A stretch of 64,000 nt of DNA from positions 41,217,001-41,281,000 of the forward strand of contig OY747704.1 in the NCBI GenBank assembly GCA_963556495.2, written 5' to 3'. Below the pieces are notes generated by a model. It made no database searches. It saw only the letters and a program-made list of their open reading frames with translations, and was not told the origin of the DNA. The DNA comes from Valencia hispanica. Its lineage: Eukaryota > Chordata > Actinopteri > Cyprinodontiformes > Valenciidae. The translations under genes were made by a program, and so were the position numbers. Every line of letters begins with the position of its first letter. The stretch's first letter is position 1. This document shows positions 37,736 to 52,953 of this stretch, in pieces.

Positions 37736-39373
37736 TGTCACAAAGCATTTAGCATTTGTCACTAAGACTACATTAAGGATTAGACTAAAGCTGTGGCTAC
37801 AGTATTCCCTATCTCACCAAGTTGCCATATTGAAAAACATGTTACACATGTCTAAAAAGCATGGTATGTGACAAACAAATATGAGAAAATAAACTGAAAT
37901 TAGTGGAACATAAAGTACTTTCACTTCTTTAAAGTATACTTGTCAATTTTCCATTGTAGAGTTGAATAGTGCTTGTGTTACGGGATCAAGGTTATGGTCA
38001 ACTGTGTCAGGATGGGGGACATTACTGTGTTAACTGCTATTAAAATTTATCCAAGGTAGGTCATGCCGTCAGCTTCTTTTTCGGTTTCAAGCTTCCGGCA
38101 TCTCGACATGATTGAATCTTCCTCAGTGTAAACAGAACATTTGCATAGCGTTACAAGAGATAAAAGTTATTATTGGGTCATTGCTGCAATATTTGATAAG
38201 CAGGTGTGTAAATACTTCAGCTGTCGGTTATATGTACATTATACATGGCTTTAAGATACAGCAAAAATGTTCAACACCCTAAAAGAAAACTAGCAACCTG
38301 GTGATTGAGTTATATATGCTGTAGTAATAAATTCATGAGTGGAAAATGCTGAAATGCGTCTGAATAATAGGCTGGGTATTAGCCCATCAGTATAGGTTGG
38401 GGGATTTTTTTGTAAAAATACCACAGGTTCACAGTATGTTGTATTTACACAAATATTTAAGACAACAATGTATAACATAATCTAATAACTTTATTTCTAA
38501 GAGAAAATTAACAATTATTCTGGCTTCAAAGATAAAATATAACAATTTATAATATCTATATTAGCACATTTATTACTACTGTTATCATGACATTAATAGT
38601 AAATAAATTAACATTATTTTGATTTTGATAAACCGTCTTAGCTATGGATATGGAATAATCTCCTCCGACATTTAGTGCTGGTTTTCACAAACTCATTCTC
38701 ATCTGACTGTCCTTGCTTTTAGGAACCTGAAAAGCTGAATATATCCATATTTTATCAGAATGCCTTTGAAAATGGCACCTTTTGCTATAACAAATCCAAT
38801 CTTATAGATGGAGTCCAAAGTGGAGGCAGGTATAAAATAACATAATGATGTGCAAATAATCAAATTTTTGTTAACTTTAGAACTTTAACTGACCCTGAAC
38901 TTAAAAACAGAGATTTGACTCGTATTATTAAAACATATTTTTCAGGAGCTAATCTGTATTTCTGTTGCTTTGTTAACAGTTTTAAAGGAAGTGGTGCAGA
39001 GTCAAAGAGTATCAACTTCAGTTATCAGTCAGAAAATAAGTGTTTGCTTGTTTCCGGATGCTTGAGATACTTTGATGTCATTTTTTGTTGTCCTTTTAAC
39101 CCTCTACAGGCATTATGCTTGTGTGATGAATATGAAATAACATTTAATTAACAAGATAACAGTCCCCCACTGCTCTGTTGTCTTCTTTAGACACTTGAGC
39201 AATTAACTGATTGGCTCTGTTGTTATTACTGGACCTCCTTGCAAAACATTTACTTGATGTGCGTCACCATTTATTGCTCTTCCAAACTGTTATGTGTTGG
39301 CCCACTGATGGGTTGCAAATTGCACTAACGAGCTGATTGGCTGATTTACTTTACCCGGTAATCCTACTTCCAG

Positions 39374-39547
39374 GTATCGCCTGACGCACATCGTGGTGGA
39401 CAACGAGGCGGGCCCCCAGAGGAACCACACGGTCGTGTTCCTGGGATCCGAGAAGGGCATCATCCTGAAATTCCTGGCCAAAATGAACAAAGGTTTCCTC
39501 AACGACAGCCTGTTCCTTGAGGAGCTCAACGTCTACAACCCGGACAA
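39374..39547 (+). CDS. sema6a: Semaphorin-6A-like, window exon 10
   Basis: 174-nt exon, phase 2-2, ACTTCCAG acceptor and GTACGT donor. It reads YRLTHIVVDNEAGPQRNHTV, then VFLGSEKGIILKFLAKMNKG and FLNDSLFLEELNVYNPD plus a split Lys. AGP..N(H/Q)TVVFLGSEKGIILKFLA is the blade-6 signature of class 6 semaphorins. RNHT and LNDS are two potential N-glycosylation sites. GC content is visibly higher than in the surrounding intron. The PQRN segment replaces PYQN of mammals. Confidence 0.97.
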
Positions 39548-39636
39548 GTACGTTAACTATGTGAGCATGTGTGTCTAATAGTGGGAACACATGGAGACAG
39601 TTGCCACAAACAAAGGAAGGCCAGTTTTTCCCCCTG

Positions 39637-39641
<5 letters not shown>

Positions 39642-39668
<27 letters not shown>
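39642..39668. repeat. GT microsatellite
   Basis: Near-perfect (TG)n tract of about 27 bases, roughly 95 bases after the exon 10 donor. Confidence 0.93.
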
Positions 39669-40543
39669 CTGTGTTAAGTGATTCAGAAGTATTTCATTCT
39701 GCTGTTCTACCATCGATCAAGTCAGCCAACCCACCAGCTCCACCGCTACCCGCCGGTTCCCCCGACCCAAGCTCTGAAGTGCAGCCAGTCACCCAGATGG
39801 CTACTCTATCATTTAAAGGAGTTTTATCAAGTTACACTTTGGCCAACCACAGCTTCTAAATTAAAGACACAGACAGTAAAGCTCTGGATAGCATTGGAGT
39901 GTGGTTCCCAACCACAGCAGAGCCGAGCTCTTTCCAAAATGCCGGTTGATTAAAGGAAACACACACATACACGCTCAGGCAGAGGGCTGCATTTGTCTTT
40001 GGAGCCGGCATCGGATCTCTCGCTAATTTATCACATCTTTGTTGGTTTGCGGTGTATAGATAAAAGTTTCTAACCCTGAACTTTGCTCAGAACGGTGAGC
40101 AAAATGCTGTCATGCAATAGAAAAAGAAAAAAGAAAATCTGATGTAGTGCAGTACTGCCAGAGCAAATATTTGGTTGAGAGGTAATGGATGAGAGGGGGG
40201 ATGGCAGCACGGACACAGGAGAGAGAAAACAGTTCTGAAAACCAAAGATGAAAAACTGAAGAGTTAGAGCACAGTAAGCACTAAGGTATGGCTGTTAGCG
40301 GACCTCGGAAGGATTTTGTGTGCACACCGACCGCAATTCAAGAATAGAACAAATCTTCGTTGTCAGCACAGGCGGTTGATACAGATCGACCCTTTTTGCG
40401 CTAATTTCTTTGGGCAAGATTTTCATGAATGGATTAAAAATTTCTTACATTTCCTGTAATTTTTACCCAAAATGCTTTAACAAAATGAGCATGCTAACAG
40501 AAGCTATGATGAAAACTTGTGAGAAACAGACGAAAGCTTTTTA

Positions 40544-41675
40544 CCTTAATTTTCGGACTATTGAGTGCACCTAAATATAAGCTGCACCAGCTAAACTTTC
40601 AAAGAAAAATAAATTTTGTACATATATGGAGCTTACCTGAATATAAGCTGTTTGTGTTTATGTTGGAACATGAAATATTTACACAGAAAGACAGTACACA
40701 GAACATTACCTCCTCTGCCATGAGGTAATGTTTTCATGCCTGTCAGTCAGTCTGTCTGTTGGCAACATGACTCAAAAGATATTGACGAATTTCAATGAAA
40801 TTTTCAGGAAATGTCTGCAATGGGACCAGAAACAACTGATTCCATTTTGGAGTTGATCTGACATGAACCGCGTGTCCAGCTACCAACCAGCAGTGCGAAC
40901 CTCCACTCCTCTCCCATGTCATATAGCTCACAAGCTGCTCACCTCTTGCAGCAGCCCCGAATCTCCACTCTCTGCTGGAAAAGCACAGCTATGCGTCTCA
41001 TCAACAGACATTTTTTTGGAAAAGTAACAAAAGTTAGAATTAGATTGAAACATGGGGATGGGGGTTAATAAGTTGCCCTGGTGGAGGTCTGAGTGCTTTT
41101 CTAGTTTTAATATAAAACATGCTTTTTTTTCAAACTTTGCCTGAAAATCGGCACTATGGCACCAACACAACACAACTGTCTGGTTAGAAAATAAAACCTA
41201 CTTTAGCCTACCAGAAAAGTCATTGGTCGCTGTCTTCCTCTTCCTTACTAATGCCACTAAAGTCGTCTTCTTCAGTGTCTTTATGTCCTCTGAAAGCGTT
41301 TGTCTTCTTTTTGCACTGACTCAGTTCCTCCTCTGCCATCGATTCATTGATGTCAAGCTTACGTGCAGTAACTCTATTTCCTTGTTTGACGGCCAGCTTG
41401 ATTGCCTTTAACTTCAAAGCTGCATTTCTTTGTGTGTTTTCCATGATGAGGATGTGTGGCTGAAAACTACCAGTAGTGTCTTCTTTGGCGCATAATCTTT
41501 CCCCACATGTCTGTCTCACTTTTGTGCTTCCTGCTGTAGTGCCCCCCGGAGGCCGTTAGCTAGTAAAATTAATCTTTAAATTAATCTTTAAATTAGCTTA
41601 GCATTGTTGTATAGGACGCAGGGCAGGGTACAAAGCTAGTGAAAAAAGTAGTGACTTATAGTTTGAAAATTATGG
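40544..41675 (-). mobile_element. Pogo/Tigger-like DNA transposon, non-autonomous copy
   Basis: About 1.13 kb bounded by inverted ends: TACCTTAATTTTCGGACTAT on the left and the complement TACCATAATTTTCAAACTAT on the right, both flush with TA. The family's 'TATAAG..GCACC' sub-terminal words are visible (AAATATAAGCTGCACCAGC; GTGACTTATAG). The minus-strand frame 41220-41519 reads NAALKLKAIKLAVKQGNRVT followed by ARKLDINESM, like the helix-turn-helix of pogo/CENP-B-type transposases. It then jumps to an acidic tail (KEEEDSD). The DDE catalytic domain is missing. The central part (40700-41170) is unrelated sequence and may be a further insertion. Confidence 0.68.
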
Positions 41676-43072
41676 TATGTTGGATTGAGGATGTATGATT
41701 TGTTGTGGACTAACTATTTTATTAGAGTACATTACCTGGACCCTTGTGGATGTGCGAAGGTAATTTTTGTTCAAGATGGCTATGTTCTGTCAAAGATATG
41801 AGACTTCGAACGGTGAGTTAAACAATATGTGGTTGTAATGAGTGGCTTGACAAAAGCGTTTACTGTCTCCAAAACACTTAAGCAGAGTTTCATCTTTCCA
41901 GAAGTATGATGACTCTAAACAAGTCAGCCCTGATCAGTTTAGATCAAACTATAGTCATGTGTTAAATGCCCCAGTCAAAGTCCATACCTAAATACAATTA
42001 GGAATCTTGAAAATGAATGTTTAAGGAACTTGTTTTGACTGAGTTTGAGCTACTTTACAAAGAAAAATTAGCAAAACTTTAAGTCTGAGGTGCAAAACTT
42101 GAATACTTTCATGTGAGATTTAAGCACTTTATGCACAAATTATTGAACCTGGAAGAAGGATAAATCCAAATTAACGGCATACTTTTCACCTTTCATTTAA
42201 CCTCACAATTATGCAGTACTTTGTGTTGTTCCATCCTTGAGGTCGTAACAATGGTCAATGTTGAAAAAAGGTCAGAGACCATGAGATGAGCTTTATGTTG
42301 GAGATGAAGGTCCTCCCTTGTTTCGTGTCTTCTTCTTACCTCTTCCAAGTAGCTCCCTCCCCCTCTCCCTCTCCCCACCTCTCCTGTTGGCTGCAGCAGA
42401 GCATTCGTCGGCTGCTAGCCATCTGGCTTCAGTCGCATACAGTAAGTGACTTTGCCTCCTTGCCTGGCCGGCTGGATCAGTGTAGGCCCGATTGTTGTGC
42501 ATTACCCAATGTAGATGGACTCTAAGCCCTAATTGTGAGTGATAATGCAGGACCAGAGCTCTGTGAATAGGAGATTAAATCCCAGAAGCGGGATGGCAGG
42601 ATGGAGGGAAAGACAGGATAGATGGATGCTCGACACACCCCAGAGGGATTAGAGTGTGCTCCTGCAGGGCTGTGGAGACAAAGTCGACTAACAGGGGTGG
42701 AGGAGTGGTCGCGTGTGGAGGGGGTTGAGTTACTGTTGGTGGATTTTACACTTAAGTGCTGCTGACTGCTCACAGTGCCCATCTGTCTGTTTATCTGTTG
42801 TACCCGTATCACCCTTTTTCTTATCTCTCTTTATCTCCCACTCTGCTCCTGACCTCGTGTAGACTCAACTAGCGTTATCCGTTTTCTTGCTGAGCCCACA
42901 GTTCGTCTGTCTGCTACATCTTAATCTGCGTATTTTGTTCTTGAAACTAACTCTTAAATCTGCTCCTAATCTCATTGTGTTCCCCCAAGATTTCTTTGGT
43001 CTTTTTCATTTAGTTAGAATATAAAGCAAGAACTAAATAGGTACATTTGACCCTCTCTTTCACCTTTTGTAG

Positions 43073-43213
43073 GTGCAGTATAGACGGCGTGGAAGACAAG
43101 CGCATCATCGGGATGCAGATAGACAGCAAGAGTAACGCTCTGTGGGTGGCTTTCACCTCCTGTGTGGTCAAAGTGCCGCTCTCTCGCTGTGAAAGGCATG
43201 GACGATGCAAGAA
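43073..43213 (+). CDS. sema6a: Semaphorin-6A-like, window exon 11 (end of Sema, start of PSI)
   Basis: 141-nt exon, phase 2-2, TTTTGTAG acceptor and GTATGT donor. It reads CSIDGVEDKRIIGMQIDSKS, then NALWVAFTSCVVKVPLSRCE and RHGRCK plus a split Lys. It closes the beta-propeller (DGVEDKR(I)(M/I)GMQ, CV(V/I)KVPL) and opens the PSI cysteine module with RCERHGRCKK. The 6A-specific DGVEDKRI motif is preserved. WVAFTSC replaces YVAFSTC. Confidence 0.97.
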
Positions 43214-43323
43214 GTATGTGAAAAATTTGCCCATTAAATCATAATGTCTGCTCAGATTATTAAAGCAATTTCCAGTTTGTAAAGCATGCAATGTTAATTA
43301 TGGTGGATGTGACTGTCCTTTAG

Positions 43324-43401
43324 ATCGTGTATAGCCTCCAGGGACCCGTACTGTGGTTGGGTGTCAGAAGGGGCCTGCCGACAGGTGACTACCAACACCA
43401 A
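43324..43401 (+). CDS. sema6a: Semaphorin-6A-like, window exon 12 (PSI domain core)
   Basis: 78-nt exon, phase 2-2, CCTTTAG acceptor and GTAAGT donor, after the shortest intron in the gene (110 nt). It encodes SCIASRDPYCGWVSEGACRQ then VTTNT and a split Lys. CIASRDPYCGW is the PSI-domain signature; three of its disulphide cysteines are here. The PSI module positions the Sema propeller and carries no enzymatic role. The residues after EGAC are variable between paralogues, and here differ from mammalian SEMA6A. Confidence 0.97.
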
Positions 43402-45952
43402 GTAAGTAAAGAGAGTTGGAATCACACCAAAGTTGCACAGTTAAGGAAAGCCTTTTGGGCTGTCCAATTTGAAAAACACTACAAAATCAATGGTAAAATA
43501 ATTACATAGTTCGACTATAATATCTAATCACTTAGCTTCGGATCTATGATGGTTTCTAGGGACGGACCATTAGAACAATCTCATACTATGATGTACTGTA
43601 CAGTTTTGATATTTACAAAATTTACTGACGGAGTGCAAATGCAGTGCATGAATAGTATTAAAAACACGTCCTAGCTTTAAGATTGGTTCAAATAAACAGA
43701 CATATTAATAAACAGTTTTCAGAATATGTTTTTGCTTTTAAATTAATGTTCACTCCTTTTCCACCTGAACAAATGTTGAATATTTCATTTTCCTGCTGGT
43801 ACATCTAACACTCTTTTTGAAATGTTGAAACAACCAAGGCTCATGAGTACTTTACCCTAAACCATGAGGTTCACCTACATGAGGCCTCTGGACTTGGTCA
43901 GATTCCACCTTTTTTTAAACACTTGCCATTCCTCTGTCAATTTGTCGAATTTTACAGTGTGTAAATGCATCTGCCTGCAGTGACGGGGCTGTTGGAAAGA
44001 TGAATGGAAGGAAAGTATTGTTTGCCCAAAGCCTATGGTTGGGTACGGTGCTGGGGAAACTCTGATGGCCGCTGCAGCTATAATTTTGTGGCTGTAGTTA
44101 TGACACAGAACCAGATTATACTTTCTGAACAAATAGCATAAGAAGGTCTGTGGTGGGAAAAAATATTTTACAGATGAAGTCATACAAAGGGCCCTCTGCT
44201 CCACTGGCTTTTTGACGATGAATGAGTTTGACTCCTCTCCTTCAAAACTGACTGGTCTTGCATGCTAATTTGCCTCATGAACACAGAACATGCATAAAGC
44301 AACAGACTCTTCCCATCCTGCCATTATTCCTTGACAATTCTGATGGAGTTTCCACTTTGCTGCAGGAGCCAAAACAGAGCCATAAAGAGAACATTACCCC
44401 GATGGTCAAGAGACGATACAAGACAAGATTATAGTTGGTAAAACAAGTATGAACAAAGTAGTTCATAGACAGGTTAAAGGTTTCACACGTCGTAAACTGT
44501 ATTTAAAAATAAAACCAAGGTACTCTGCGCACCTGCAACAAACAATGGCCAAATCTGGTGCTGCACAGCTGAAGGACATCAAACTTGCAGAAAGGTTTGG
44601 AGCTGACTGCTTTATTGCACAAAATTCATGGAGACTAATGTTTCAAAAGGTTAGCTCCACCCTTATTTTGTTTGACCTGCTTCTAGCAGGGCTTGTTCTA
44701 TACTTCCAATGAATAATGCACAACTGTATCTAGTTGTTTGTAATCACTCACCCTGTTGAAGTGTTCACTTGGGACTCTGATAAAGGCACAGAAGGCAAAT
44801 CTTGGTGACATTTGGAGGATAAAGCTGAAAACTTTCTGCTTTTGTGATTTAAAAATCTTGTCTTGTTTCTATGTGCAGTGTGAGTGCAGTTTGCCAAACT
44901 GTTTTTTAAACATATACAAGAGGAACATTTATTGCCAAATCTTGCATATGGTTAAAATAGGGTTACCATATTTTGATTTCCAAAAAAGAGGACACTTGCT
45001 AAGACTTGATTTTAACACATTTAAAGCATGAATTCTCCATGTGGTTAGAATGAATAGTTAAATGACAAACTTCAGGTAGGCTTTCACAAGTACAAAAATG
45101 ACTATAAATTTTTTGGAATTGAATTATTAATTTATATAATTACTCTTCCGAATTAGAAAAATGTACCACTAACAATAATAGTTCACTTTAAGTCATACTG
45201 GATGAAAATTAAACAACAATCAGAAATAATATTCTGAGATAATAGTATTTTCTTTTCGATGTAATAAGAAAATTAAAAAGCAGCAGTCTTATAAGACATT
45301 AAAAAAGGTCATACTCTAGTCTTTAGTTTTTATCTTCATCCTCATCAGTCAATTTATAGATTACCTCACTTTGCTTAGCATTATTAATTTTTGTGTCCAT
45401 GTGGACCTACTGCATCTTTGCCACTTTTCAAAAACAGAAACAAATAGGCCATCTATGCCAGCTCTGTTAATCTGTAAAGCTAGACTTGTGCTTTGATATC
45501 TTGTAAACAGTCGCAGCGCGGCACAGTCATCGAAGTGCAGCGCAGCAAAGTCCGCTGTCTATTCAGTCTATTAACAGATTGGAACCATCCACTAGGCAGC
45601 AGCTCAGGGAAGACGGTATTGCAAGAAAGGTATTGCATCATATTGCATGGATTGCACCAGTCAACTTAAAGAGCATATTGCAAGTAAATATTTTCTAAAA
45701 TGCATATAAAAATTACAATTTAAATAATTTATTAAGGATATTTTTTGTTGTTTCAGTACATGATGCCACAAATTTAAAGGTTTCATAATCTGGATGTGTG
45801 ACGTAAGCGGGAGTCATATGCTATGCGCTGTCTCAGCTCAGTCCAGATAGCGAATAGGTAGTTATTGGGTAGTTACCGCGTAGAGCGGTGGTGTTATAGA
45901 GAGTCAGTGTGTTCACTAGTTTTGTTTTGGGTGCACTTGTGTTTAAAAAATT

Positions 45953-46246
45953 TTAAATTACTGTGTTTGTGGAGGGTGTACAAACAGCATGCTGTCAGGA
46001 CACCAAGTCCATAAATTTCCAAATAAAAACATAACTGGACCCTTCTTCCATTCCTGGGTGCGTTTTGTGCAGCTGAAAAATTAGATTTCACTTCTGCTTT
46101 GGCTACGAAAAACGCGGTCATTTGTGGCGCTCACTTCAGACCAGATTTCCATCCCAGCAATGTTATGGAGTTCAACATGGAATGCAGAAGCAAAGATCAG
46201 GTACAACTGACACAAGGCGCAGTTCCTTCAGTGCACACAACTTTAT
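45953..46246 (+). pseudogene. Broken THAP zinc-finger domain, probably from a DNA transposon
   Basis: Frame one (45953-46081) reads LNYCVCGGCTNSMLSGHQVH then KFPNKN and a WVRF segment before a TAG at 46082. After a frameshift, a second frame (from about 46084) reads DFTSALATKNAVICGAHFRP, and further on GAVPSV. Together these show the THAP zinc ligands C-x2-C (45968, 45977) and C-x2-H (46123, 46132), the HKFP motif and the terminal AVPx box. THAP is a sequence-specific DNA-binding fold of P-element-like transposases and derived host proteins. No further domain follows in frame. It is a dead copy, and no TIRs were found. Confidence 0.72.
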
Positions 46247-48929
46247 AGGCGCTGCTGTCAGCTGCTGTTTCTGGGGCTGCTGCAGGCGGGAGACGAAGTC
46301 ACGGATCCATCAGAGGCTCAGCTGTATGCAGACAGGATCTTGGTATTGTAAGTCTTGTTGGCTACACTGCTAATTACCAACTTTGTTGAAAGAACAATAT
46401 CAAAAGTTAGATGCAACGTGATATGTGGGCTGTCAAATAAGCAGTACAAAAGGGGTATCAGGAAGATGTCTATGTCGCCTCTTTCTCTCTAAAGTGCTAT
46501 ACCACGTTACGTGAACGGATACTAACGAGTTTGAGACAGCTTAGAAAAGCTCATTATTGTTTATTATTGGTAAGGATCAATACTATATTAGCTGACAAAT
46601 ACTAGTGTTTTTTTATTTTCTGGTACATGATAGTAATCTGTACGAAATAGTGACGTTAGCACACGACTTTATGCTAACATCCGTCTCACCATGACATCTG
46701 CCCGACTCTCCACTGATTATCCTGACACCACAGCTCTATCTCTCTTCATTGGCCATTAATCCTTCCCCTGGTCTCTCTCTGCTCTCTGGGCTCATAGCTG
46801 TATGATTGTGGTCCATCATATATGTGATTGTAAACATTCAAGGTTTCTTCAGTGTCAAATCCAGCATTAAAATCCATTGTTTTCTATTGATGGAGCTGAC
46901 GGGTCCCCCTTCGCCTACGTCACTTCCAGTCTGGTGGAGGTTAAATTTTCTCACAAAAACAACTCTGGAAGTCTAAATAATTTATTTACGAGTAATTTTT
47001 TATTTAGAACCAGTTCTTAATATATTTCTCTAAACAGTGGTTTAAGGTGGGGTTTAACCTGCAATATGCTCTTTAAGAATGCTTAATGGTCCACTTTAAA
47101 AAACGTTGAAAACCCAGACATTTATATCAATTTATGAAATCACCCCGGACAGCACATGAAAAGTGCACATGTTTGGGGAAATGGGGATGGTTGGTCACCC
47201 CAGCTTAAAATAAATGCCCAGACAAAACTGTGTAAAGTTATTTATGAGAAATGTACTTCCTCTGAGCTTTTCCTCTACTGCCACTTGTTGGATTCAGGCG
47301 GATTGTCTCAGTAGCTATACCTGCTGCTTAAAGTAAGAACTGCAGTCAGTGTAGTGCACCTGATAAGGATATAGGGCAACTCCATTCGTGTTGATAATAG
47401 AAGAGCCTGTGCTGATCACAACCATGGCTTTACTCATCTGTCAAAACAAGAGGGTACAAACCTACTTCCTTTCTTACTTCACAAGAAGAGTCTCAAACTG
47501 GGTTTTACTAGACAAAGTCGCATATTGACAGCAACTGATGGCATCAATAATATTGTGGGAGTTTAATAGCAGGATATCTTGTTGCACGCACTTTATACAG
47601 TGGAATATTTTAAAGTAAAGAGTGTTTATTCTGGTGGGATCTGTTGTTAAAATGGTCTGATTTGTTTTTTCTTACAAATATCTTGTCTTACCTGTGTATG
47701 CCCATTCCTGCCTGTGTATCTATTTTTATCCCTCTATTTTCCTCCAACACACTCTTCCTCTCTTGCAAGCCTCCCCTCCTTTACTTCTTCCATCTGGCCC
47801 CAATGGTAGCGTGCCAGCTTTCCCATGTGTAGTTATGCTTCTTATACCTACTGCCTGCAAACAGCTTGTGCTCTAGTCTTTTGCAATATGGTCCCTAGTC
47901 ACCCCCTTTTTTCATGCATATAATTGCACCTGATTCTGAATGGTGGGTATTTTGTGAAATTGCTACACAGTTGTGTTGCTGTAATCACCCTATCAGATGA
48001 ACATGTGGGCCCATATGCTGTTTTGAGACCCGATGAAGTGAAAGCTATAAATTAAAAAGGTAAATGGCAGCTTTAAGGGACTGATCTGCATACTTGCGTC
48101 ACACTGTATGTACAGTATATTCCCTGCTTTCCAGTTCACCTCTGATATGAATAATTAATGCCATTATGCCTGACCCACATTTCAGCAAGCAAGTCCCCTC
48201 CATACAACCTCATCTAGCATCATAATTATATCTGATGCCAGGTGATAAATAATAAACACCATTCCTGGTTCCCTCCAGCTTTGTAGAGCGCATCTCCAAT
48301 CTCATTTAAATATGTATTACACCGTACGGTTGCAATGGGCTTTTAACCCTGAACGGACTGCCTGCAGTGTCGCATTCAAACACACTGCATTTCTATAGCT
48401 GTAATGCACCCACTATGGGCTTGACCTCCTTAACTGAGGGTTCACACTGAGGTTCATTCACTCTTTATATGTGCCAAGCTAAGCCCAGACGACACATCTG
48501 TAAACCGAATGCTCATCGTTAATTCATCTCGAATCCAGTGGGATTTAAACCATGTAAGCTTTGGCTCACCACAGTCTGTAATGTTAAAACCAACCTATAT
48601 GTGGCCACCATGACAACAAGGCTGTTGGAAATGCACAGCACTTCAAGGACGAGCATGATAAAGTGGTGATGCCTATGTTGAGCATTTGTCAGATACTAGG
48701 AGTGCTTTGATTGAGTCTGTGCTGTTGGTTTTATACAATAACTCTGTCCCTACTTTGTGTTTATGACTGAGCATGATAAGAAAATCTGATCAACAGATTT
48801 ACTGAAGCTTTAGATATGAAGCTAGGATCCTTCTCTTATCGTCGAGTACTGGATTTTAAAAGGGAAGAAGAAGCTAACAAAAGTAAAACCGTTTAATAAT
48901 GGAATAGTAAGTTGGGTTTATACTTAATT

Positions 48930-49260
48930 CTCACTGGTCAGAGATGAAGTTGAGGAGAAGTTTAAAACAGATATTGGTTATAAAAGAACATCTAAGCAGA
49001 TTCACAACTCAGGCTTGTCTTCAGCAGGGAAAGGAAAGCTGGTCAGCTGATGGGAAGATGGATGGAGCTACATACAGGGCGATCCTGAAATGAAACCTTG
49101 AGACTGGGGTGAAGGTTCATCTTCTAGTTGGACAGCAATACTAAATGTACAGCCAGAGCTACAGCAGAAGGTTTAGTTTAAGGCAAAGTAATGTTTGAGA
49201 ATGACCCAAACAAAGTCCAGACAACCGCAATTGACCCAATGAGGCTGAATTCACGTCACA
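48930..49260 (+). mobile_element. Tc1-like transposon fragment, internally deleted
   Basis: The + strand text GGTCAGAGATGAAGTTGAGG and AGAAGTTTAAAACAGATATT corresponds to the transposase N-terminus of the main Tc1 family (complement near 51410-51450). It then jumps to TTCAGCAGGGAAAGGAAAGC and GGTCAGCTGATGGGAAGATG, equivalent to the KLVTVDGKMD region. A degraded stretch up to the QQDNDPKH site follows, where the catalytic Asp region is already lost to frameshift. Strongly decayed. Confidence 0.68.
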
Positions 49261-50171
49261 TTTTTCAGATTTCTATTTCTAAAAACACATTTGTGCTTGC
49301 ACAGTAGTGCAATACATTTTTGTGTTGTTTTAGGATCCAAAGTCTTTGTACGGTGGTCTTTTACGGTATGAAATGTTCTCAGTTCCTATTTGTTGCTGGT
49401 AATCGTTAAGGTATTTACATGAATACCAAAACATGTTATTCTGTTCTTGGTTTCTTACAAAGTTTCAATGTTGTGGCTTTGACTTTCTTTTTAGTGATAG
49501 AAAGCTCTAGGTTGTCTTACAAAAATCACCTGAGCTTGTGAGGTCTACATTTTTCCACACAAGGGAAGGGTGACGGTGTTTTGGAAAATAATCCCCTTTA
49601 TGCTATGATTGTGACCAACGGAGGGTGAGGAAGATGAGAGACTGATGGAAGGACAGAGGAGGAGGAGTATAGAGGAAGGAGTCGAGGTGGGCCGTGAAAA
49701 ACTGTCATGCATGACTGTGATCCTGGTTGACAGTTGGTTCGCTCTGTTTCACTGATCTCCTTACAGCTTGCTTGGTGGTCTTTCGGGATAAAACAGGTCT
49801 CAGTGCAGACTGCATCAGAAAATAACATATCCCAAGCTCTCTCACTCTGTGTCATATGATGGCCCTCAAGCACGGTTACCCCTCACTGCTTTTCACTCGG
49901 CCCATTTGATTGTAATTACACACTCACATTACTGCTGAAGCTAGATAAAATCAGATAGAACATTGATGGGCAAAGATTCCCCAATGTGAAGCACTCAAGA
50001 AAATAAATTTGAAAAAATTACTTTTTTTCTTCTTGCAAAGAGTTACATGTGAAAATTGAGTGTTCTCATGTTTATAGATTGGATAGGAAGCTAAAAGCAG
50101 CAGAACTGGCCCCCTTAGCATAAATAGTTTAAGATGTGAAAATAACACACCTACCAGCTCTTTATTAAATG

Positions 50172-50174
<3 letters not shown>

Positions 50175-50241
<67 letters not shown>
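50175..50241. repeat. (TA)n microsatellite left of the Tc1 element
   Basis: About 67 bases of pure alternating AT that run straight into the TA target site of the transposon. The apparent YIYIYI open frames across it are artefacts. Confidence 0.97.
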
Positions 50242-52047
<1,806 letters not shown>

Positions 52048-52953
52048 AAACAAGACATCGACAATGGCAGGAGCAGGGAGGGTTGCTGCGTTTCTGTTTG
52101 CTTTATGTTGTTATACACTGCTTCGCCAGCAACTCTTCCAATTTTACAAAGGCGTTTGTTTGGCGAGGTCTGCTGGTATCATTTCCCTTTGAGTTACAAC
52201 CAATCAGCATGACTTAATCACAGCTCCCACCCAAAGATTCTACCGGACCATTTCCAAGTACTTATCCAAAGGCTAGTATTTGGTTGGTTCCTGAAATGGC
52301 CCCAAAAATGGCCCTACATGTCTGAAGTGAAGACACGCACATACCGTAAAAGTCTTGTAAAATTAACCTGAAGTTCTGATCCTGGAAACACGCCTATACT
52401 ACATCTTGTTCTTTGGTTAGAGTGTGAAAACTGAACTTAGCTAACGTCAGCCTTCAAGTTAAAGAAATAACCCTGTCATTATGCAACATGAAGTACTTCC
52501 CTTTCTTGATTTCCAACTTGCAGCTGCCATTTCCAAGATCCGAGTTTGTAACTCCAAGACAAACGAAATGTACTTTAGGTTGCTGCCCATTATGACCTTC
52601 TCCTCCATAAAACCACAACCATACAAAATGTTAGTCATTTTACAAGCCCAACAGCATAAATAATTGAGAAAGACTATTTTCAACACTCCTAGCAACATCT
52701 CTTGTTCTAGCTATTTACTTCACTGTCTGGTGTCTGCATTACAACTGATACAGGTCTCCAGGGCGCCTGCCAGGTGGTCTTTGCTTTCAGTGCAGCGTAG
52801 GACTTTTTGAAGCTTATGCTGTGTTTCCAGTGTATGCTATCTCTGTTAGTGTTTCTGTGTTACCTTTCCCATAGCTTTGTTAGGTTTGGTGAGCCTGTGT
52901 GCAAGGCCTGCCCCTCTTTCCGCCGCTGACCGTGATGTCTCTGTTCCCTGCAG

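Larger units (their letters stand above)
33954..39373 (+). other. Intron between exons 9 and 10
   Basis: 5420-nt GT-AG intron. It contains a PIF/Harbinger-type MITE (34666-35161), a TA-flanked AT-rich MITE (35330-35657), a GGAT/GATA tract at about 35838-35872 and an L2 scrap near 37660-37735. The other parts show no recognisable feature. Confidence 0.75.
39548..43072 (+). other. Intron between exons 10 and 11
   Basis: 3525-nt GT-AG intron, beginning with a GT microsatellite (39642-39668) and containing a pogo-like remnant (40544-41675). The remainder shows short frames only. Confidence 0.75.
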
